From positions 1-30,350 of the forward strand of contig DATAEK010000344.1 of NCBI GenBank assembly GCA_036258055.1: a stretch of DNA of 30,350 nt, written 5' to 3'. The notes below the pieces were generated by a model that was not told where the DNA came from, did no database searches, and saw nothing but the letters and a program-made list of their open reading frames with translations. Source of the DNA: DATAEK01 sp036258055 (GTDB lineage: Bacteria; Acidobacteriota; Vicinamibacteria; Vicinamibacterales; 2-12-FULL-66-21). Below are positions 1-7,741 of this stretch, one piece after another. Position 1 is the first letter of the stretch. Every line of letters begins with the position of its first letter. Position numbers and translations under genes: made by a program.

Positions 1-1
1 C

Positions 2-1435
2 GATGAATTCCGGATCTTCCAGGACACGCGGCTCCGATACACGCAGTCATCGAGCGGTGCCCTGGTTCCGAACGAGGTCCTCGCCTACAACACGCCGCTG
101 ACGCAAGAGACGCACATCAAGAACATCGCGGCGTTCGTGCAGGATCGCATCACCTACCCGCGCGTCACGCTGAACCTCGGCCTCCGCTACGCGATCTACG
201 ACGGGTACCTGCCCGAACAGGAGGGGGGCGGCGGCCGCTGGTTCCCGCGCGTGACGTATCCGAAGATCGATCCAGGATTCAACTGGCACTCGTTTGCGCC
301 CCGGATCGGTGTCGTCTGGAAAGTCACCGAGGATGCGAAGACCGTCGCCAAGGCCAGCTACAGCCAGTACTACGAACACATGTACACGACGCTCTTCGCG
401 GATGTCGTCAATCCCAACATCATCCGGACGACCGGCGTCGTGACGTATCCGTGGTTCGGCGATCTCAACAACAACGGCATCGTGGACGACAACGAGATCG
501 GGCCGGCCAGTTCCCGATTCACGCCGACGGCGAACAGCATCGCGTCAGACATCAAAGAGCCGCGCACCGACGAGGTCACGCTGGGGTTCCAGCGCGAACT
601 GATCAGCAACCTCGCGGTGAGCGTCGGCTGGGTGCAGCGTTGGTACACGCACAACTACTCCGACGTCAACGTCGGCATCCCGACGACGGCGTACATCGCC
701 CACCCGTTCGCCGACGCCGGGCCGGACAACATCACGGGCACCGGCGATGACGGCACGACCGTGCTGTACGACGTCGCGGCGGCATTCGTTGGCAAGGATG
801 CGTTCCGCAGGCAGACCGTGGACGGCACCACCCGTTACAAGGGAGTGGAACTCACCGTCAACAAGCGGATGTCGAACCACTGGCAGCTGCTCGGATCGTA
901 CGTGTGGTCGCGCTACGACGGCGCGATCATGTTCGGTGACGGCCGTCAGGTCGAGGATCCCACCAACCCGAACCTGGCATCTGACGCCAATCGACTTGGA
1001 CGCAATGCGACCGACCAGCCGCATTCGTTCAAGGTTATTGGCGCCTACGAGGCGCCCTGGGGCATCAACGTCGGCCTGAACCTTCAGATGCTGAGTGGCC
1101 TTCCGTACGATCGGCAATTCCGGCGAACGCTGACGCAGGGATCGACGACCGTCAGAGCCGAACAGCGCGGAACGTACCGGGCGGATACCCTGCGCCTGTT
1201 CTCGCTCAAGGCTGACAAGCTGTTCGAGCTGCACCGTCATGCCCGCATCTCGGTGTTCGGCGAGTTCCACAATCTGTTCAACACGAACGCGGGCCAGGGC
1301 TTCGATACGTTGACGCAGGCGTTCGCATCCGAGGCCGCGTTCCACGCGGCGCAGGCCACGACCGCGTACTTCGGGCGCGTGAACACGATCATCACGCCTC
1401 GCATCGTGAAGTTCGGCGTCCGGTTCGGGTTCTAG
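2..1435 (+). CDS. TonB-dependent receptor, C-terminal part (5' end outside window)
   Basis: This is the C-terminal beta-barrel of an outer-membrane TonB-dependent receptor of the Oar-like kind common in Acidobacteriota; such receptors import large substrates using TonB energy. The frame is open from base 2, so the plug domain and signal peptide lie upstream of the window. The visible 477 residues show alternating aromatic/polar strands typical of a porin-like barrel, including the strand RISVFGEFHNLFNTN near the end, and the protein ends in RFGF, the C-terminal Phe expected for BAM-dependent insertion. An EF-hand-like loop (DLNNNGIVDDNE, bases 461-496) lies in what is probably a surface loop. 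The substrate cannot be told from sequence. The next gene on this strand starts 244 bp downstream, behind a repeat-filled spacer. Family assignment is confident; the subfamily is inferred. Confidence 0.9.
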   Translation, partial: DEFRIFQDTRLRYTQSSSGALVPNEVLAYNTPLTQETHIKNIAAFVQDRITYPRVTLNLGLRYAIYDGYLPEQEGGGGRWFPRVTYPKIDPGFNWHSFAPRIGVVWKVTEDAKTVAKASYSQYYEHMYTTLFADVVNPNIIRTTGVVTYPWFGDLNNNGIVDDNEIGPASSRFTPTANSIASDIKEPRTDEVTLGFQRELISNLAVSVGWVQRWYTHNYSDVNVGIPTTAYIAHPFADAGPDNITGTGDDGTTVLYDVAAAFVGKDAFRRQTVDGTTRYKGVELTVNKRMSNHWQLLGSYVWSRYDGAIMFGDGRQVEDPTNPNLASDANRLGRNATDQPHSFKVIGAYEAPWGINVGLNLQMLSGLPYDRQFRRTLTQGSTTVRAEQRGTYRADTLRLFSLKADKLFELHRHARISVFGEFHNLFNTNAGQGFDTLTQAFASEAAFHAAQATTAYFGRVNTIITPRIVKFGVRFGF

Positions 1436-1456
1436 GAAGCGGTTGAGAGACGTGCG

Positions 1457-1528
1457 GGGCAGGTAGGGCAGGTAGGGCAGGTAAGGCAGGTAGGGCAGGT
1501 AAGGCAGGTAGGGCAGGTGAGGTGGGTA
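1457..1528 (+). repeat. 9-bp tandem repeat, G-rich (GGGCAGGTA units)
   Basis: Seven adjacent copies of GGGCAGGTA or AGGCAGGTA (last one ending in G) are followed by a decayed eighth unit. The array begins about 20 bp after the TonB receptor stop codon. Its complement-like partner is the C-rich array at 1587-1656. It is non-coding on the plus strand in the frame of either neighbour. Confidence 0.9.
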
Positions 1529-1586
1529 GGCAGGTAAGCCAGGGAGGGCAGGTTGGGTGGACAAGGGTAGATCCTCGACGATTGTC

Positions 1587-1656
1587 CCTGACCCGCCCAA
1601 CCAGCCCTACCCGCCCCACCAGCCCTACCCGCCCCACCAGCCCTACCTGCCCAACC
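1587..1656 (+). repeat. C-rich 18-bp (2 x 9) tandem repeat, inverted relative to the G-rich array
   Basis: Two perfect copies of CCCTACCCGCCCCACCAG (1605-1622 and 1623-1640) are flanked by partial copies. Each is made of two 9-mers resembling the reverse complement of the upstream G-rich units, so a transcript could fold the two arrays onto each other. The frame of the next gene is open through it (reading Pro/Tyr/His/Gln-rich), but the conserved protein starts afterwards at 1680. Confidence 0.8.
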
Positions 1657-1679
1657 GCCTCAGGTCCCGGCCTGCCAGC

Positions 1680-4600
1680 ATGCGCCGGCTGTTCTGCGTT
1701 GCGTATTTCCTCTCCGGTTGCGCGGGGCTGCTGTACGAGATCGTCTGGACGCGTCTCCTGACGCTCCATCTCGGTCACACGGTCGCCGCGGTGAGCACCG
1801 TACTCGCCGCATTCCTCGGCGGTCTGGCCCTTGGCGCCCTCGCGGGTGGCCGACTCGCGGCCCGTCGCACGCCGCGCGCCGCGCTCCGCACGTATGCCGC
1901 GCTCGAAGTGGCAATCGCGGCCTCCGCGTTCGTGGTACCGCTGGCACTCCTCGCATTCAGGCCCATGCTCGCGTGGGCGTACGGCACCGAGGCACCGGGA
2001 GTGTTCTTCGTCACACTTCGCATCGTCACGAGTGCCGTCGTGCTCGTCGTGCCCGCGATGGCCATGGGCGCAACGTTCCCAGTCGCAACAGCCTGGTTCG
2101 TCGACGAGCCCGGGCGCGCGGGCACTTCCGCCGGGTGGCTGTATGCCGTCAACACCGCCGGCGGCGCGATCGGCGCCACCCTCGCGGCGTTCGTGCTCGT
2201 GCCGCTGATCGGGCTCCGCGTGACGACGCTTGCCGCGGTCAGTTTGAATCTGATCGCAGCCGGTCTGGCGTGGACGATTGCCCGGGATACGGCGGTGGAG
2301 ACCGCACCCGGCCCGGCCAGGCCAGCTCGTGCCGCCGCCTCTCGCGGAATACCGAAGGGTGCGCGGGCTCCGGCCGATCTCCTCGTTCCAACCTGTATCG
2401 CGCTTGCCGTGACAGGCTTCGCCGCGCTCGCCAACGAAGTCGCATGGACCCGAATCCTCGCGATGGTTCTCGGGCCTACCACCTATGCATTCGGCGTGAT
2501 GGTGTCGGTGTTCATCACAGGATTGGCGCTCGGTTCAGCGGCCATGGCACGGCTCGTCACTCGCATCGAGCGGCCGGCGCTGGCGCTGGCAGTCGCAATC
2601 GCGGCGGTGGCCGCCGCGCCAGCGGCGGTCATGGCGACAGTCGAACCGCTTGCGCTCCGCGTCGCGCGAGTGGCTGCCGGCATCGATACCCGGTTCATCG
2701 AGCTGGTCGCCAACCAGGCGCTCGCCGCCGTGTCGCTGCTGCTGCCGCTCACGCTTGCGCTCGGCGCCGCGTTTCCGCTCGGCATTCAGCTCGCCACCCG
2801 GACTGCGCAGGCCCCGGCTGCGCGGATCGCCGCCGTGTACGCGGCGAACACCGCTGGCGCAATCGCGGGAGCGCTGTTCTCGGGATTCCTGCTGATTCCC
2901 TGGTTGGGTCTGCAGCGCACGCTGCTGGCTGTTTCGGCAATCGCGCTGACCGCGGCGCTGGCCTCGCTCGTCGCGGCGCGACCGGGCCGGCGCGACGCGC
3001 TCGCGGGCACGCTCGCGATTCTGGTCGCGGCGGGTGTGATCTGGAGCGCACCGGGCTGGGATACCGATTTGTTGTCGAGCGGTGCCTACAAGTACGCCGC
3101 TTACGTTCGCACGGCCGATCTCGTGTCCGCGATGCGCGCCGGGACGGTTCTCTACTACCGCGAGGGCGCGGCCGCAACCGTGTCGGTCCGCCGTCTGGCC
3201 GGGACCCGTGCCCTCGCGATCGACGGCAAAGTGGACGCGTCGAACGGCGGCGACATGCTGACGCAGAAGCTGCTCGCACATCTGCCGCTGCTGCTCCACC
3301 CGCATCCGCGCGCGATCGCGATCATCGGACTGGGCAGCGGCGTCACTCTTGGCGCGGGGCTGACCCACCCGATTGAGCGTGCCGATACGGTGGAAATCTC
3401 TCCAGAGGTCGTCCGCGCTTCGGAGTTCTTCCAGATCGAAAACAAACGGGCACTCTCCGATCCGCGCTCGCATCTCATCGTCGGCGACGGGCGTTCCCAT
3501 GTGATGCTGACAGGCCGGCAGTACGACGTGATCATCTCCGAGCCATCGAATCCATGGATGGCCGGCGTCGCGGCGCTCTTCACGCGCGAGTTCTTTGTGG
3601 CCGCCCGGCACGCGCTCAACCCGGACGGCATCCTGTGCCAGTGGGCGCACACCTACGACATCAGCGACGCCGACCTGCGATCGATTGCGGCGACGTTCCA
3701 GTCGGTGTTCCCCGAGGGGACGATGTGGCTCGTCGGCGAGAGCGATCTGCTCCTCATCGGTTCGCCGGCGGGTACCCTTGATCGGCTCGCCGGACTTGGG
3801 CAGGCGTTCGGCCGTCCGAATGTCGCCGCGGATCTCGACGAGGTCGGCGTCCGAAGCGTCGACACTCTGCTGTCGACGTGGGTGGGAGGGCCGAAGGAGC
3901 TTGCCGCATACGCGTCGGGTCGCCTCGTGCAGACCGACGATCGGATGCGGCTCGAATTCACTGCGCCACGAAGCCTCGTCGGAAAACCTGCCGCCGACAA
4001 CGCTGCTGTACTCCGCGCGCTCGCAACGCCCGACGGCTTGCCGGCATTGGTGCGCGCGATGCGTGACAGCAACGACCCTGTCGTGTGGAGGGACCGGGGC
4101 CGGATGCTGCTGAAGGCGGAAGCTTACAGCCTGGCATTCGAGGCGCTCTCGAAAGCCGTCTCGCTCGCGCCTGCGGATGATGAAGGATGGACTGGGTTCG
4201 TCGACTCGGCCGCCGCCACGGGACACGAAGCGGAGGCGTTGCGACGGCTGCGGGAAATAGCCGGCCGGCTGCCGCTGAGCGTGATGCCGCACATCGAGCT
4301 CTCGAAGATCCTCGCATCGATGGGTAACACCGAGGATGCTCTCGAAGCGGTGCGCCCGCTGATGGTGTCGCTCGAACACGACCCTCGCGCATTCGAGCAG
4401 GCCGCCTCTGTGCTTGCCGACGCCGGCGATGCCGGGCGGCTCAACGCCGTCGTCGCGCAGCTTCAAGCGCGATGGCCGGCTCGCGCCTCGTCACGCTATT
4501 ACGCCGCCGTCTCGGCCCTGCTCGAAGGACGATTCGCCGACAGCCTGCGAATCAGCGAGGATGCCGCCACCGATACCAACCACGATCCTCGACTCTTCAA

Positions 4601-4838
4601 CGTCGTCGGCGCCGCGGCAGCCAACCTGGGGCGCCGCGACGAGGCGCGTCGCGCGTTTCAAACGGCGTTGCAGCACGATCCGCGTGACAGCGCGGCGTAT
4701 GTCAATCTGGGATTGGTGGAACTCGAGGCCGGGGATCGGCGGGCGGCGCTGCGGTGGTTTGCAGAAGCGCTTGTCGTGGACCCGGAGTCGCGGGCGGCTC
4801 AGGATGGATTGGCGCGGGCTCGCGCACCAATCCGGTGA
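1680..4838 (+). CDS. Membrane-fused spermidine synthase-like protein with C-terminal TPRs
   Basis: This 1052-aa protein has three parts. Residues 1 to about 500 form a polytopic membrane region that begins with the typical LSGCAGLLYEIVWTR motif and contains an internally repeated half (NEVAWTRILAMVLGPT near 250). Residues about 520-740 form a spermidine synthase-like Rossmann domain with the SAM-binding glycine motif IIGLGSGVTLGAG (about 548) and YDVIISEPSNPWMAG (about 614). Residues about 800-1052 are TPR-like helices (for example AYVNLGLVELEAGDRRAALRWF). Known family: fused MFS/spermidine synthase proteins. The usual aminopropyltransferase catalytic Asp is not obvious in the EPSNPW motif, so true polyamine synthesis is uncertain. 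ATG 1680 is chosen because family homology starts there; the open frame extends to 1557 only through repeat DNA. No recognisable operon partner. Confidence 0.85.
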   Translation: MRRLFCVAYFLSGCAGLLYEIVWTRLLTLHLGHTVAAVSTVLAAFLGGLALGALAGGRLAARRTPRAALRTYAALEVAIAASAFVVPLALLAFRPMLAWAYGTEAPGVFFVTLRIVTSAVVLVVPAMAMGATFPVATAWFVDEPGRAGTSAGWLYAVNTAGGAIGATLAAFVLVPLIGLRVTTLAAVSLNLIAAGLAWTIARDTAVETAPGPARPARAAASRGIPKGARAPADLLVPTCIALAVTGFAALANEVAWTRILAMVLGPTTYAFGVMVSVFITGLALGSAAMARLVTRIERPALALAVAIAAVAAAPAAVMATVEPLALRVARVAAGIDTRFIELVANQALAAVSLLLPLTLALGAAFPLGIQLATRTAQAPAARIAAVYAANTAGAIAGALFSGFLLIPWLGLQRTLLAVSAIALTAALASLVAARPGRRDALAGTLAILVAAGVIWSAPGWDTDLLSSGAYKYAAYVRTADLVSAMRAGTVLYYREGAAATVSVRRLAGTRALAIDGKVDASNGGDMLTQKLLAHLPLLLHPHPRAIAIIGLGSGVTLGAGLTHPIERADTVEISPEVVRASEFFQIENKRALSDPRSHLIVGDGRSHVMLTGRQYDVIISEPSNPWMAGVAALFTREFFVAARHALNPDGILCQWAHTYDISDADLRSIAATFQSVFPEGTMWLVGESDLLLIGSPAGTLDRLAGLGQAFGRPNVAADLDEVGVRSVDTLLSTWVGGPKELAAYASGRLVQTDDRMRLEFTAPRSLVGKPAADNAAVLRALATPDGLPALVRAMRDSNDPVVWRDRGRMLLKAEAYSLAFEALSKAVSLAPADDEGWTGFVDSAAATGHEAEALRRLREIAGRLPLSVMPHIELSKILASMGNTEDALEAVRPLMVSLEHDPRAFEQAASVLADAGDAGRLNAVVAQLQARWPARASSRYYAAVSALLEGRFADSLRISEDAATDTNHDPRLFNVVGAAAANLGRRDEARRAFQTALQHDPRDSAAYVNLGLVELEAGDRRAALRWFAEALVVDPESRAAQDGLARARAPIR

Positions 4839-4854
4839 GCGAGCCGGTCAGCTT

Positions 4855-5223
4855 CTACTGCACGCGCGAGTGAAACAACCCCGCGATGAGATCGTCGTCA
4901 GAAAAATCTCTGACTGAACCGGTCTTGAACTCTTCGCAGCCAGAAAGATCCTCTGAGTCCACTTCGAGCCGAAGCTCACCGAGATCGTTATCGACGCGGG
5001 CTGCCCCGTCCGCAGGCAAGAGGAACCGTTTACGCCGCAACCAGCCGGTTGACTCGACAACGAAATACCTCAGCCTTCGCTCGGTCGGGTCTATGACGAT
5101 ACCGTCGAGCACACCGAGGACGCGATCGTCGGTGCCCCTCAGGTCGACGTGTGAAAGCGTCCCCACAGAGCTCACGAGCTTTGAGGCGTCGAGGTAACAA
5201 AGCTTGTCGTCTCTTCCCTTCAT
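4855..5223 (-). CDS. PRC-barrel domain protein
   Basis: A 122-aa cytoplasmic protein. Its first 85 or so residues resemble a PRC-barrel: a start like LDASKLVSSVGTLSHVDLRG, then DRVLGVLDGIVIDPTERRLRYFVVES and a strand ending RRKRFLLPADGAARVD. PRC-barrels occur in RimM and in photosynthetic reaction-centre H subunits and act as small protein- or RNA-binding modules; the role of this stand-alone copy is unknown. The C-terminal 40 residues are acidic. ATG 5223 is preceded by CAGGAG at good spacing. It lies 134 bp downstream of the secreted protein gene on the same strand, with a hairpin between, so it may have its own promoter. It ends 16 bp from the convergent membrane protein gene. Confidence 0.75.
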   Translation of the reverse strand: MKGRDDKLCYLDASKLVSSVGTLSHVDLRGTDDRVLGVLDGIVIDPTERRLRYFVVESTGWLRRKRFLLPADGAARVDNDLGELRLEVDSEDLSGCEEFKTGSVRDFSDDDLIAGLFHSRVQ

Positions 5224-5317
5224 AGCCGCTCCTGCACCCAGACAAAAGCAATCGAGATGCCGGGGAAGACAAGGGAAGAAGAGCTGAGGAAGAGAGGCGA
5301 AAGGGGGGCAAAACCTG

Positions 5318-5348
5318 CCGCGAGGGGCCCTGGCCGGGGCCCCTGCGG
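5318..5348 (-). terminator. GC-rich hairpin after the secreted protein gene
   Basis: The stem GGGGCCC/GGGCCCC (7 bp, loop TGGCCG) is extended by CCGC/GCGG with a one-base bulge. It begins 10 bp after the stop codon at 5358. On the minus strand it is followed after 4 nt by TTTT and then C-rich sequence, so it is a weak intrinsic terminator at best. Confidence 0.5.
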
Positions 5349-5357
5349 CGGTCGAGT

Positions 5358-5750
5358 CTACTTCTTGACGTTGGCTTTGTGAGTCACCTGGACACGCGCG
5401 GCGTGTTTCTCGGTGCCCATGTCGTGATATTTGACGGTCACCGTGTCGCCGGATGCGACGAAGTCCGTGAGGACCGTCTTGGTACCGGCCGCCTTCGCGG
5501 CCTGCGTCTTCGTAGTTCCGCCGGTGACGGTCACGTCGGTCTTCTCGTCGACGGCGAACGTCATTTCTTCCTTGCTGGTCTTGACGGTCATCGAGGAACC
5601 CGAGACTGCCGTCACCGTTCCACTCGCCGTGTGGGTCTTGGTGTCTGCTTTGGCTTCGGGCTTGGGCTTCTCCTGGGCCGCCTGGCCAGCCATGGCGGGT
5701 AGGGCTCCGATCAGCAAAGCACCCGCCACACACGCGATCAACCGCTTCAT
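5358..5750 (-). CDS. Secreted DUF5666-like small beta-strand protein
   Basis: A 130-aa exported protein. Residues 1-22 form a Sec signal peptide (KR, hydrophobic stretch, cleavage near AMAGQA). A Lys/Glu/Ala-rich linker follows, then a small beta domain with the pattern TASGTVTAVSGSSMTVKT ... FAVDEKTDVTV ... GDTVTVKYHD, as in the DUF5666 family of OB-like periplasmic proteins. The function of that family is not established. The start is firm: AAGGAGG stands 8 nt before ATG 5750. An extended -10 candidate lies about 85 bp upstream. The tail KANVKK is basic. Family assignment is by pattern only. Confidence 0.75.
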   Translation of the reverse strand: MKRLIACVAGALLIGALPAMAGQAAQEKPKPEAKADTKTHTASGTVTAVSGSSMTVKTSKEEMTFAVDEKTDVTVTGGTTKTQAAKAAGTKTVLTDFVASGDTVTVKYHDMGTEKHAARVQVTHKANVKK

Positions 5751-5834
5751 ATGTCATCCTCCTTGCGGACCGCCCTTCCGAGTCGGACCGCGTTGACCGT
5801 TTTTACGCGAGAACGATGAAAACAGTTGCACGAG

Positions 5835-5865
5835 TTTATATCAACTTCAGCTTGGGTTGGGTCAA
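5835..5865 (-). promoter_or_regulatory. Candidate sigma-70 promoter for the secreted protein gene
   Basis: Reading the minus strand, TTGACC (5865-5860) is followed after 19 nt by TATAAA (5840-5835), with an upstream TG at the extended -10 position (TGATATAAA). The spacing is slightly long. The implied leader is about 78 nt. Confidence 0.45.
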
Positions 5866-6140
5866 CAGTACCAGCCGGCATCTCCCGGTGCGCCTGGGCT
5901 TCCATCCGAGCCTCAGTTGCCAACATCGGGCACCCACCCCAGACACTCCGGGTCGGGGTGCGCGCTCGAGGCGGCTCAGTCGACGGTCTGACAGAGGGTG
6001 CACTTTTTGCCCTGATCAGCCGATAAGCCGATTATCCCGGCGATTTCAGGGGCGGACCCGGTGGCGACCCTCGTCGCGCATCTGGAGCGGCGCGAGCTGG
6101 GCGGGCGCGTCTCAAGTGACATCGCCGCGCCATTTTGAGA
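5866..6140. other. Divergent spacer without a recognisable gene
   Basis: No coding signal is seen on either strand. It contains an inverted repeat ACCCC...GGGGT around 5935-5960 and a T-rich stretch at 6004, but no convincing promoter for the downstream plus-strand gene. Confidence 0.4.
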
Positions 6141-6818
6141 ATGGGCATGCACCGGCGCTCTTATCACATTCTTGTCGTCGACGATGAGCCGACGGCGCAG
6201 CACCAGACCATGAAGCTTCTGCAGCGCCGCGACTATCGCATTTCGACGGCGTGGACGCTCGAGAATGCCTACAGACGCATCACAGAGCAGCCGATCGACC
6301 TCGTCGTCTCCGGGACGAAGATCGGCTCGCTGAACGGGCTCCAGTTCATCGTGAGCTGCCGTACCCGACGGCCGGAACTTGCGGGAATCCTCATCGCGGC
6401 GCAACGCGAGCACGTCCCAGAAATGGAGGCGTGGCGGCACGGCATCACGCCAGTCATCCAGCCCCTCGAGTCCGAGCACTTCCTGATGCTCGTGGCCGAG
6501 AAGCTCGCTGCGATCAGGCGACGTCAGCGCTGGCCGCGCAAGCGCGTCACCACCGACATCCCCGTCGACGTCGCCGGCGCGCCTGGACGGCTCCTTGACG
6601 TCAGCTACGGCGGGTTGCGTTTCGAGGTGGCCGGTGAGCACTACGATCTGCGATCGCAGGTCCAAGTCGATATCCCGCTCGCGGCGCTACGGGTGAACGC
6701 CGAGCTCGTATGGTCGGCACGCGGACACGACGGAAGCACCTGCCTCTGTGGCGTGTCGATACTCGGCGACCAGCATCCCGTGCCGGTCTGGCGCGACTTT
6801 GTAGACAACATCGTGTGA
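6141..6818 (+). CDS. Degenerate receiver (pseudo-receiver) fused to a PilZ domain
   Basis: A 225-aa soluble protein. Residues about 8-120 have the CheY-like fold pattern, beginning HILVVDDEP with the acidic pair Asp14/Asp15. The phosphoacceptor position in DLVVSGTKIGSLNGLQF is Gly58, and the usual switch Lys (KPF) is Gln107 in IQPL. Residues about 126-225 match PilZ, the c-di-GMP-binding family: an Arg-rich entry (RRRQRWPRKR) and D153-V-S155-Y-G-G158, which fits DxSxxG. The RxxxR spacing is imperfect, so c-di-GMP binding is likely but not certain. Inference: a phosphorylation-independent c-di-GMP effector. ATG 6141 and ATG 6147 are both possible; TTG 6135 is also in frame, and no clear ribosome site decides. 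It stands alone between divergent and convergent neighbours. Confidence 0.8.
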   Translation: MGMHRRSYHILVVDDEPTAQHQTMKLLQRRDYRISTAWTLENAYRRITEQPIDLVVSGTKIGSLNGLQFIVSCRTRRPELAGILIAAQREHVPEMEAWRHGITPVIQPLESEHFLMLVAEKLAAIRRRQRWPRKRVTTDIPVDVAGAPGRLLDVSYGGLRFEVAGEHYDLRSQVQVDIPLAALRVNAELVWSARGHDGSTCLCGVSILGDQHPVPVWRDFVDNIV

Positions 6819-6824
6819 ACAGCG

Positions 6825-6848
6825 CGCCGCCGCTTTGGTGCGGCGGCG
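6825..6848. terminator. GC hairpin between convergent genes
   Basis: A perfect 9-bp stem, CGCCGCCGC/GCGGCGGCG with loop TTTGGT, starts 6 bp after the PilZ gene stop and 23 bp before the convergent gene's stop. It lacks a T tract on either side, so it may slow rather than terminate transcription. Confidence 0.5.
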
Positions 6849-6870
6849 GCTGGCGTTGGGGAGTCGCGCG

Positions 6871-7386
6871 TTAAACGCGGCGGGGATCGTCGTCGAGCAG
6901 GGCAGGAACCTCCACCGACAGGCGCCAGGACTCGCCGTGCGACTGGAGATCCCAGTTGAAGAAGTCGAGAGCGAGCCGGACGGCATCCACGGCATCGGAA
7001 CCGAGCCCGAGCAGCTGACGATTGTCGCCGCTCCGGCCGCCGTCATCCTGGTCGTCTGCGACGTAACGAGAGGCAATCCACAAACCGGCCCACTCCTCCT
7101 TGGTAAGGCAGTAGACGCGATAATCCGTCCCGGCATCCCACAGCGAGCCCACGCGGAACGTGAGGCACTCAGGTGATTCGTCGCACGCGTGGAGAACGGC
7201 ATCCTGCTGTTCGCGCGTGAGCGGCGCCCAACCGGTCGGGAGCACCGGCGTGCGGTGCGGTTCCGGAAACGCCTGGATCTGGCCTGACCGTTCGATGAGG
7301 CGGACCCCACGCGCGGGACGCACGTCCAGATAGGTGTGGGCTATGCGCATGGGATTCCGCTGGTTGTTCGAGTTACCCGTCGACAT
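6871..7386 (-). CDS. Conserved-looking hypothetical protein, 171 aa
   Basis: I do not recognise this protein. It is soluble with no signal peptide or membrane segment. The middle contains PTGWAPLTREQQDAVLHACDESPECLTFRVGSLWDAG with two Cys six residues apart, followed by YRVYCLTKEEWAGLWIASRYVADD. The C-terminal half is acidic, with DAVDAVRLALDFFNWDLQ. A GAGGAG sequence 9 nt before ATG 7386 supports the start. It lies 76 bp downstream of the coiled-coil gene on the same strand and is probably co-transcribed with it. It ends opposite the PilZ gene across a hairpin. Gene reality is supported by the ribosome site and length; function is unknown. Confidence 0.6.
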   Translation of the reverse strand: MSTGNSNNQRNPMRIAHTYLDVRPARGVRLIERSGQIQAFPEPHRTPVLPTGWAPLTREQQDAVLHACDESPECLTFRVGSLWDAGTDYRVYCLTKEEWAGLWIASRYVADDQDDGGRSGDNRQLLGLGSDAVDAVRLALDFFNWDLQSHGESWRLSVEVPALLDDDPRRV

Positions 7387-7462
7387 GGGTCATCGCTCCT
7401 CGTTCGCAGCACGCGGGTCGCGGTCCTGTCGAAAGCCGTGAGGTCGTTCATCGGTCCGGACT

Positions 7463-7741
7463 TCATTGGCCCGCACGAGGCGGGGTCATCCGGGTGAGTC
7501 CCGCTTCCGCCTGGTTCGCGCGCGTCAGTGCGTGCTCATACAGGCGAATCCACTGTTCGGCGGACGCGGCGAGGTCAGCATGTACCCTCCGGAGATGCTG
7601 CAACTCGTCTGTCAGCCTGGCGTTCTCTCTACCCAGTTGCGTCAGTCGCGCTTCGTGGTCCTGTCTGGCGCGCGCATTGCCGACCTGGCGCATTTCCAGC
7701 CAGTTGAGCGTCATTGATGTGTCCATCGAAGCCCCCGCCAT
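7463..7741 (-). CDS. Small coiled-coil protein, 92 aa
   Basis: A short soluble protein made almost entirely of one helix with heptad character: ARARQDHEARLTQLGRENARLTDELQHLRRVHADLAA and on to LYEHALTRANQAEAGL, about residues 22-85. No enzymatic motif is visible. The start is uncertain: ATG 7741, ATG 7726 and ATG 7714 are in frame, and none has a strong ribosome site, although GGGGGCT precedes the second. TTACATAAATC some 20 nt before ATG 7741 could hold a -10 box. It precedes the 171-aa gene by 76 bp on the same strand, which suggests a shared transcript and perhaps a scaffolding role (inference). Confidence 0.5.
   Translation of the reverse strand: MAGASMDTSMTLNWLEMRQVGNARARQDHEARLTQLGRENARLTDELQHLRRVHADLAASAEQWIRLYEHALTRANQAEAGLTRMTPPRAGQ

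Noticed and set aside
545..1600. 351-codon open frame on the minus strand over the TonB receptor
   Set aside because: It reads through the 9-mer repeats and antisense barrel code and shows no recognisable family.
1557..1679. N-terminal extension (Pro/Tyr/His/Gln-rich) of the spermidine synthase-like protein
   Set aside because: It is only the translation of the C-rich tandem repeat; family homology begins at ATG 1680.
2535..4466. 643-codon open frame on the minus strand
   Set aside because: It is antisense to the spermidine synthase-like gene, Arg/His-rich with no domain pattern; a GC-rich shadow.
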